From assembly GCF_030936135.1 (NCBI RefSeq), contig NC_082595.1, positions 19,915,930 through 19,979,929 on the forward strand: a DNA stretch of 64,000 nt, in the 5' to 3' direction. This DNA comes from Gavia stellata. Its lineage: Eukaryota; Chordata; Aves; Gaviiformes; Gaviidae. The notes beneath the pieces are model-generated. The model saw nothing but the letters and a program-made list of their open reading frames with translations. It was not told where the DNA came from and searched no databases. Shown piece by piece: positions 55,791 through 64,000 of the stretch. The number at the start of each line of letters is the position of its first letter. Position 1 is the stretch's first letter. The position numbers and the translations under genes were made by a program.

Positions 55791-58700
55791 TACTTCCAAA
55801 CGCAAGGTTTAGGGCACCGGAGTCCTGTGTACCCATGTGTTCCATGGGCCAAGGTGTGTAGGGCTGTGCTGTAACCTCTCTGATCCACGGAGGACTTCCT
55901 GCCTCTGCAGTCACTGCTCTGTCTTTCTCTCGACTCTTTTTCTTGCCTATCCATCCCTCTTCACCAAGGGGCTCAAAATCCCTCACCAGGTGGCTGGCTC
56001 CTTTTCTGCCCGGTACATATCAAGGCCACTTCCTTTCGGGTGTCCACTTTTTTTTAACATACCAATGGCACAACCAAGTATCCCTATTTAATTGTCAGAG
56101 AGGGCTGGGATCCACTTCCTGAGCCCAAAGAGGGACTGCGTACCCCTCTCTAGCACTTGTTTCTCTCGGTTGGTCAGTTTAGCAGCTGGGCATCAGCAAA
56201 CAAGCAGCAGGAGATGCTCCCAGGCGGCATGAGGTGGGCAGAGGGTCCTGGGAAGCCTGTGGACAGAGCACCACCGACAATGGGAGAGCAGGGCTGGAAG
56301 GAGCCCAGCTGCAAGTCTGTCCTCAGGGTAGTGGCAGGACTGTGCAGAGTTGTCTTCTTGTCTTCTCTTCCCCGCTATCCCAAAACCCTGGGGATTCAGC
56401 ACGCCCAAAGCCCAGCCCCTTCCTTCTTGCTGCTGAGCAGGGGTGAGCTCACAGCCCACACATCCTCTGGACAGATCCCGGGGCTGGAGCCAGCCAGCAC
56501 CTCTGTTTTCTCTGGGAGAGGATGACCCGCTGGGCGGCCACCTTGGAGGACACAGTTGGAGGGTCAGGGCTGCAGAACCCTCCAGCCTTTGGGCAGGATG
56601 CGGCTGTGCTACCTCTGGGCACGACCCCTCTTGGTCGCTGCTGCCTGTCGGCGGAGGGCAGGGCAGATGAGCAGCCCCATGCCCCATCAGCCGACAGGCA
56701 AAGCTGGCACAGGCTTTGAGAGGGGGCCAAATCCCTGGCCTTTGCCCCATGAGTGACCTGCCAGCACCCAGCCTGCTCCCAGGACAGCATCTCTGCGTCA
56801 TGGGAGGGTGAGACCCTTGTGCCACCTCAGGGGCAGGCGCAAGGGACAGAGCAACCATCGGCACCTGCCAACGATTAAAGCGGCTGTTGCATGGTTAAGG
56901 GTCCAGAGGATTTAGCAGGGAGCAGGGATGCTGGGAAGAAGGGCACGACCCTTGGGCATCTCTTCACAAGGTGTGTGAGATTTGCTGCAAATCTTGCTCT
57001 GGGCATGGCACTGGGAGCTAACAGAAATGGGTGGGGGTCGGGGAAGGAAGATGAGAAGTGGCCAAGAGTCATTTCTGTGAGGAGACCTCATCCTTCTAGT
57101 GGGGACCTGAGAGGGCATTGGTGGTGGGGACACTGATGGCACCCGAGCGCCTGGCCCCGCGCAGGAGGAACGCGGGCCATTCCTGCCGGGGAGGGATGCA
57201 AGTGCTATAAATAGTTTGTTTAACACACCGTGGCCAGGCCCTGGAAAGCCCCAGCCCAAGCACATTCCCCGTTGCTGGCGCTGAGACGACAGCTGTCGAA
57301 AAAGGCCGAATCCAGCAGCTGCTGCCCCGTGCTGTCGGCCTCCACCCCGCACCCCCAGCCCTCTCGCTCCCCTCGCAGGGTCCTGAGCCCACGGCATCCC
57401 TTGGCACGGGTGCCAAGGTTCGCCATGGAGGTACCAGCTCTGTGCTGGTGTTGGCGCTGCTCCCCAGGCTGGCAGTGGCTGCAGGGTGCTCCCACAGCCC
57501 AGCTGCTGGTGCTGGAGGGGCAAGGAGGATGGGGAGGAGGCTTTCCTCCCTGACAGCCCCTGCAGCAAGGGGAACGCTGCCGAGCCTGGCTGGGAGCTGA
57601 GAGGCCATGCTGGTGGCAGCTGCTGCCCACACACGTGCCTTCAGCTGCGGCTCTCCCCAGTCCCGGCTCGGGCTGCTGGCCTGGGCCATGGCCTCCACCC
57701 GCCGGCTCCATTCACACAAAGGCCTCTTGTGCCCACGGGACTGACATTCCTGCGGCCGCGGGCCCGGGGCAGAGTGAAGCACAGCTGAGGGGGAGACAGG
57801 GCCAGAGCCCAGCTGCTGGGGCAGCTGGTGGGGCCAGGTGGGGACGGGTGGTGGTCCTGCCCCCCCGCCCCTCCTGGAGGATGGACATGAGCAACTGGTG
57901 GGAGAGGGGGGACCCCCAGGATGGGCAGGTGGCTCCGGGAGGCCGGGGCACAGGGTGCGGGAGGAGATGCTGGGGAGCAGGAGCAGTGGTGCTGTGCCAC
58001 CCGGAGCAGTGGTACCTGCCCACCTTGGGCACTCCCACCCAACACAGACCCCTGGGATAGGTGTGGGAAAGGTGGGAGTGGGCTGGCTTTCACTAGCTAG
58101 TGCCCAAGGCAAGACAAACCCAAAGCTAAGAGCAGTTTTGGCCACATCTAGCCCCCAGCCCCTCTTGCTCCTCACCTTACACCAGCATTTAAGGACTCTG
58201 CTGATCCTCCTCCTTGTCCCCTTTGCAACAAGGGGGACGAGCCAGGCTACTCCTCGTGGCGTTAGCTGGCAGCTGGGGACCCCCTGCCTGCCAACCCCCT
58301 GCCGATACCGGCCTGCCAGCTGCCGGGGCCAGTGAGGGAAGGGATTTGGCAGCTGGCACCCAGAGGGAGGGAGGGAGGGGGCTTCTGGTAAGGCTACGCC
58401 GGGGGCACCTGTCATCCCAAAGCCAGGGCGTCACTGTGCCCTACAATCGGGCCTGTGTGCGCATGACAAGGCCCTGCAGCTGGGACAGTGATGACAGCTC
58501 TGCATGCTTGCCCCTGTGTCCCATCCCCCTGCCTCCAGCCCTTGTTTCCCAGGGGCTTTGGGGTTGCACGGAGGAGCAGGGAGCCCGGGCTGGCAAGCAC
58601 CAACGCACCCACAGGGGGCAGCTTAGCTCACAGGTAGCCAAGAGCCAAGTGCCAGTAGCCCACCTCCATCCAGCCCTGGGGAGCCTCGGGAGGAGAGGGC

Positions 58701-60016
58701 AGCCTGGGAAGGTGGCTGGGGGTTTGCTCCCTCCTGCTGTTGCACCTCAGCTCTCTGAGCCAGGCTGGCTTGCCCCAGAGCTGAGTGCTGCCTTGTCATG
58801 GGGAGAGTGGTCCCGGAGAGCTGGGCTGGCACAAAGGGCACCCACGTGAGGGATATGGAGATGCCAGGAGGGTAAGATGTGCAAGGGCACTCCTCTTCCA
58901 AATGCTGAGCACCTAGGGCCATCTGGGCTTCGATGCCCTTCTGGGGTGTCAGCAAGGGGCAGGGTGCACACGCTGACAGCAAGTCCAGCTCTGAGCCATG
59001 CATCGAAAAGCACCACCTCCCAGCCCTCCGCTGTTGTTTTCGTGGAAGGCTTTTGCCTCTAGCTGTAACTTGCATGGCCTCAAAGGAAGCAGGGGAAAAC
59101 TCTGACCTCCCACAGCCCCTACCCAGGGTCACATACCTCCTGTAGTCCCTTTCCAGGGTCCAGAGCTCCAGGCTGCCCTCCACTCCCACCCGCTCCACAG
59201 TTAACTCCATCCTATCCAAGCAGACCCTCTTTCCCCTCCCCAACCTCCCCAAGACCCATTTCTTTAAGAGCAGACCCCAGCTCTGCCACCAGCAGAGGAG
59301 ACCTTGTCAAGGGGCCAGCCAGGGCAGTAAACCGTTAATCCACCCCAGTGCAAAGTCCGCTGGGCCAAACCTAGCCTCATCTGCCGTCAGCCACTGCCGG
59401 GCCGTTGGTAAGGCATGGGGACAGTGAGTTTAAACTGCTCCAGCCGCTTGCATGGCAGAGGCACCTGGCAGTGCCCTGGGGAGGCCTTTGGGACACTGTG
59501 GCCAGACCCAGGGCTCCCCTAGCTGAGCAGGAGCACGGCTGCACCCACATCCCTGGGGTAGAGGCTGGGGTGAAGCTGCCCCGGCCCCCCATCCCAGCCC
59601 GGTGCTAATGCACTCCTCCTCCCACTGACACCAGGGAGCAAGCACTGGCTTTTCCTCCACTTGAAAAATCCCTGGGATAACCAAAGAGCCCCGCTAGCAG
59701 CTTCTGCTTGCTCTCACTTTGAAGAGCAGTGCTCCCTTACACCTCTCTTTTAAATGGTGCTGCCCCTCTGTGTCAGTGTTAAGGCGCCCCTGCAAAGGAA
59801 GAGGCGAGTTTTATAAAATCGTAGGGGATATGGACCCCCGCATCCCCACGGCAAGACCTGTATCTGGTGGTGCTCCTCCACCCATGGCCCAGGCTGGGCA
59901 AGCAGCACGCCTTGGGCTTGGCTCTGCATCTCATTCCCCCAGCCCAGGCCATGGCAAGCAGAGGGAAGGCGCAACCCCCAAATCACTGCCTGGGCCACAT
60001 GTCCAACAGATCTGGA

Positions 60017-60022
60017 TTTATT
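60017..60022 (-). terminator. CAPN11: Candidate poly(A) signal AATAAA of CAPN11
   Basis: AATAAA on the minus strand lies 1.2 kb past the CAPN11 stop at 61,232. I did not see a clear AATAAA closer to the stop, so a 3' UTR of about 1.2 kb is plausible. Confidence 0.5.
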
Positions 60023-61231
60023 CCTGGAGTGCGCAGTGAGTGGGGTGAGGAAGCAGAGCTGCCAGGCGGGCAGCAGTGGTTATTGCTGCAGGTGCATCCT
60101 CCAGCGATGACAGGGGTCTGGGGGAAGCTAACTGCCTGCCTGCATCTACAGGGCAAAGGACGGGCTGTCACCCACCACCAAGCTGGAGCCACCCCGTTAC
60201 CCCAGAAGAAGGTGAGGGGAGTGGAGGAGCACAAAGTGCAAATATGTTGGCACTGGAGCCCATCCGCACTGGGCAAAGGAGCCTAAGGGAAGAGGAGAGT
60301 GTAGCAGTGTGGGAGGGTGAAGGAAAGGGGGAAAACCCTCACAACTGTGTGCAGAACACCCCCCCAAACCACCCCCCCCCTCCTCTCTGGGGGAAGGCAT
60401 TGCCTTTTAGGTGCTGGCCCCTCCAAGCCCTGCTGTGGGCCATAAGCAGGGGCAGTGGAGGAGCTCCCAGGGATGGGAGGGGAAGCCAAGCCGTTGTGAT
60501 GGTGGTGGCAGTGCTGTTCCCACACAGAAGAAAAGAGCTTCTGCTGCACTACAGGGTGGCACGTGTTCATGTGGTGGGGGAGCCCCCAAACATTCAGTGC
60601 TTAAGTTGCAGGGATGTGTTGAAGGCCACCTAGAAAGAGCCAGTGGCTCCATACTTTGGTCATGCTTAGTGGTGATGAGTGCAGTGCAAGGGCTTCAAGA
60701 AGAAGAGTATGGCCCTTCCTCCTCCCAGAAGGCTGCTCCGGCTCCCTGGGAACCCACTGCATCTGCCTGAGCAAGGCAGTACCTGCTGATGCTCCCAGGC
60801 CTGTGCAGAGATAGGCAATGCATGCCAGCAGGGATAGGACAACACTAGAGCAAGCGATATGAGTCCCCCCTCTCTTTCCCCTGCAACTCCTGCCTCTCTC
60901 TGCTCTGCAGCCAGCCCCCAGCCTGTTCCTTCACTCCCACCAAGCTCAGTGCAGGGTTGCACAGGTACCCCATGCTGCTTGCCCTCCTCCTGTTCGGGGG
61001 TGGGAGAGAGGAGGGGTGGGAGTGGAAAGAAGGCCAGCCCAGAAGAGGAGAAGGGCACCCCCTGCCTGCCTTGACCCCTGGTCCACCGGAGATGGTGGCA
61101 TGAGGCTTGCTGGGAGGCAGGGCTGGTGGCTCAGCGTGGGATGGAGCAAGGGGGGAAGAGTATCCTGTGTCCACAGATCCAAGGGCCTGGCCTGCCGGGG
61201 TGTCCCAGCCACAGCAGATCTGTCATGGCTC

Positions 61232-63978
61232 CTAGCCGCACATCGTCAGCAGCAGCCACTGGGAAGGAGAGGGAGAAGGGATGAGCAAGGGCTGGTGCAT
61301 TTTTGACATGCCCTCATTGTGTCAACTTTGACAGCCCTCCAAGAAACACAGAGCCTGCAGCAATCCCATTTTCTCATCTTTATCTTTTACGGGTTCTTTC
61401 CCTACCCCAGGGGCTGGAGGGCTTTCTACCATCCACCCCAGGTGCTCCATTCACTCTAATGCCTTGTCCCCTTGGCTCCCACCCCACCTCCCACTGCCCT
61501 GAGCTCTCACCTCAGAGAGGTTCATGACGGCGGTGCCAGTGCCTTCGGGGTCCATGCTGTGGAAGAACCCTGCAGGAGCACAAGAGCAAGGTGAGCAACG
61601 CATGCCTCTGCCCCTGCCCTCCCTGCCTCAGAGCCACCACTCACTGAACATGGCCTCCAGCTTTACAAGGCAGCAGACAAAGTTGTCAAAGTCCACACCC
61701 ATGTCAGCATCTGCATAGCGGGCCACCACCACCTGATGCAGCTTGTTGTTCAGCTTGAAACCTGCAAAGTAGAGAGCAGTCAGCACCACAGGGAGGCAGG
61801 AAAGGAGAATGTAACTATGAAAGTCCCTGCCCCCACCCGAAGGGGCCACCAACCCCCTCAAGGAAGGGCACAGTGCCCAGCCTCAGCAGGAAGAGGGGAT
61901 GCTCTCCCTGGAGCCATACGACTAGTTAACTTACTGAACCACCCCAGGCCTCTGCTTTGCCAGGATGGGATCCTGCAGGTCACAGGAGGACAGAGGCTGG
62001 GACCACCTTGTGTGCATCCCTAACTCTGAGGCTCCAGCACTTGGCACAGCTGGGTTGGAGAGAGGCCAGCGCAGACATGGGCCACATCTCACTACCACTA
62101 CAGGTTGGCTCCAAGCACACAATACAGGCTGGTTTCACTCTTCTCCAGCTACTTGGGACAGGGTTCTGACAGCTGGAGCCCCCTCCCCAGCCCCCAACCC
62201 TGCCCCATCCTCCTCCAGACCTACCGGCTGACTCTAAAGCCATGCGCATCTCATAGGAGCTCATGGTGCCCGACTTATCCAGGTCATGCTGGCGGAAGAT
62301 CGTCTGCAAAAACATCACAGAGGATGTGAAGGGCAGGGTCTCCTGTGGCCTCCAGCCTGGTTGTCCCCTCACCCTGCTGCCCCAGGAGGGGTGCTACCCC
62401 TGCGCAGTACACCATGGCCCCCACTCCCCCTCACCAGCCAGCTGCGGATCTTGTTCCACAGGATCTGGAACTCCACCAGCCCAAGGCGGGCACTGCCATC
62501 TTTCTGGGGAGCAGAGGGTCAAGGAGAAAGCAGCCAGCAAAGGGGGAGGCATAAAGGCAAAGCCATCAGATCCCAGCCACCTGAGGCGAGAAAAACCTGG
62601 CCACACTTGGCCTGCCCAATTTCCCCCCCCAACTTCCCCTCTCTGTCCTGCAGCATCAGCAAGATTGGAGCCCACAACCCGGTGGGGAAAGTGCAAGGCT
62701 TAAACTAGCTGCCATGCTACTCCCTGGGAGCAGCTGTGCTGCTGCTGTAGGAAGCACATCGCTGTGGTGTCCCTTGAGCAAAACCGGGCTGGCCTGCTGC
62801 AAAAGGGAAGCTGCAGGGCCAGGCTGGAGAAGGGCTCGGAGGTGCTCCTCTACCCTCGCCTGACCCCTCAGCTGCATGTCCTTGTGCAAGCAGGAACACA
62901 GGCTCCTGTTGCTTTACACCTCTCATCCTCAACTGCTGGACAGGGTGGTTTGGGTGGAAAGAAGCCCAACAGCCCTTGTTCCCTTCCAGGAGCGCCTCAA
63001 AGGCTGGGTGGCATCATGGCACATCAGGCGGGGAAGCCAGCAGGGAAGGGAAGGTTCCTGGAGGGGAAGGTTGAAGGTACGAGTGGGACTGGGCTGGGAC
63101 TGGTGGATCCAGGGCCCAAAGCAAGCAGGGGAACTGATGGCCCTTTCCAAAAAAACTGCTGCTAAAGCCCAGGGGTGTAGGGCAGGTGGCCCTGAAGCCA
63201 CAAGGACCCCTTCCTTCCTTCCTTCCCCTGACTGAACAGCCTCGGGACAGTTGGAGAGCCAAGTCCCAGCTCCTGCGAAGGCTTGCTGCCAGCAGTGTGA
63301 GCACCAGGGAAGCCGGCCTCTGCCCGCAGCGTCAAGAGGATACATCCATCAGGTTGACCATGTTGCGGCAGGAGTCCAGGCTGAACCCATCTGTCTTCAG
63401 ATCTTTGTCTGAGGAGGAAGGATGAGGTTGAGCATGTGCATCAAAACCCAACCTGCTGAGCAGGCCTGGGCCGCAGGGAGCAAGGGGCGGGAAGGGCAGC
63501 ACTTACGCCTAGCGATGACTCTGTTCAGAATAGTCCGGAGCTCGAAGACGCTGATTTCCATGTCCTGCAGCAGGATCAGAGTTAGCAGCAAGCTTTGCCT
63601 GCTCTCCAGCCCACTTGTGGCCATTCTCCCCCTCCTGCCTAAACATCTCTCCCTTAGTCACAAAACATCAGGGTGCCATTGCATTTCCTGCATGCCCAGA
63701 AGACTTTGGGCCACAGCTGGATGCCCCTTCACCAAATCTGCTCTTGTCACACCACCCCTGGGGGCAGCTGGGCTGAGCCGTGGCAGAGATGGACTTGTCT
63801 GCAGGATGGGACTGAGTGAGCGTGGGGTGGGCTGGAGCTCTCACGGCCAGGGCTCCCATCCTGTCTCCTTCCCAGGCCAGGGCCCCCCAGAGCTCAATGC
63901 AGTCGTACCCACCTCCCCTGCCAGCTGCTGGAACATGTTCTTGAAGCCGTCCTCTATGTCATCCTCAGTTATTTCCTC
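61232..63978 (-). CDS. CAPN11: Calpain-11, C-terminal penta-EF-hand domain; 5' exons lie off the right edge
   Basis: This gene encodes the large subunit of a calcium-dependent cysteine protease; only the calcium-binding PEF domain is in the window. Eight exons join in frame: 63913-63978, 63507-63564, 63344-63408, 62435-62503, 62225-62303, 61645-61761, 61511-61569 and 61232-61258. They total 540 nt, or 179 residues and a stop, with the exon sizes typical of classical calpains (58, 65, 69, 79, 117, 59, 27). EF-hand parts are visible: [68 protein letters not shown] and [15 protein letters not shown]. The last exon encodes WLLLTMCG, of the WLQLTM type found in calpain-1/11, not the WLSFSVL of calpain-2. 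The choice of CAPN11 over CAPN1 rests on synteny with MYMX and SLC29A1. The papain-like core is not in the window. Confidence 0.9.
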
Positions 63979-64000
63979 CTGGCGTGACGCAGGCCAGAAA

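Larger units (their letters stand above)
53800..60000. other. Intergenic interval between CAPN11 and MYMX
   Basis: I see no gene that I can support. Long ORFs such as 57,096-58,415 (-) are proline/glycine-rich open frames without family features and are not flanked by good splice pairs. MIR-like remnants occur near 55.0 and 55.7 kb. Further E-boxes occur (for example CAGCTG near 54,196), so muscle enhancers are possible but cannot be told from chance by eye. Confidence 0.55.

Noticed and set aside
57096-58415. 439-codon minus-strand ORF between CAPN11 and MYMX
   Set aside because: It is proline/glycine/serine-rich without family motifs and overlaps open frames on both strands. It is consistent with GC bias.

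Overview
This is vertebrate nuclear DNA, most likely from a sauropsid and probably a bird. It is GC-rich and poor in transposons. The genes are split by short GT-AG introns, and I see no Alu-, B1- or L1-type elements. The few repeats are old fragments: a CR1-like or related amniote element near 8.3-8.7 kb and MIR-like pieces near 51.9, 55.0 and 55.7 kb. The conserved gene order also fits amniotes: in human 6p21.1, CAPN11, MYMX and SLC29A1 are consecutive (from memory).

All four genes recognised lie on the minus strand, so transcription runs from right to left. From right to left: (1) the 3' end of CAPN11 (61.2-64.0 kb, continuing past the right edge), with eight exons for the penta-EF-hand domain. 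(2) MYMX (53,192-53,380), the myomixer/myomerger fusion microprotein, in a single 62-codon ORF. (3) A large gene I can reconstruct completely but cannot name (33,147-52,766). It has 33 coding exons that join in one open frame of about 2,120 codons and close on a stop. It has spectrin-repeat-like helices, a beta-spectrin-type PH domain and a basic C-terminal tail, but no calponin-homology actin-binding domain. (4) SLC29A1 (ENT1 nucleoside transporter), with its first ten coding exons at 599-3,958 and the last ones beyond the left edge.

The 29 kb between SLC29A1 and the spectrin-like gene shows no convincing coding sequence. It holds microsatellites, old repeats and a CpG island at about 19.3-20.05 kb. 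That island may carry a distal non-coding first exon of SLC29A1, because the ATG exon has a good acceptor at 4,012 and so needs an upstream exon. A second CpG island (about 52.34-53.56 kb) covers both MYMX and exon 1 of the spectrin-like gene, whose reading frames are only 425 bp apart. Two MyoD-type E-boxes and a TATA-like element lie 320-410 bp upstream of the MYMX ATG.

The main point of interest is the spectrin-like gene sitting between SLC29A1 and MYMX, where I recall no human gene, and its close head-to-tail arrangement with a muscle fusion gene. I found no mobile system, CRISPR array, rRNA or tRNA. Exon boundaries come from reading splice sites and frame by eye, without transcript data.
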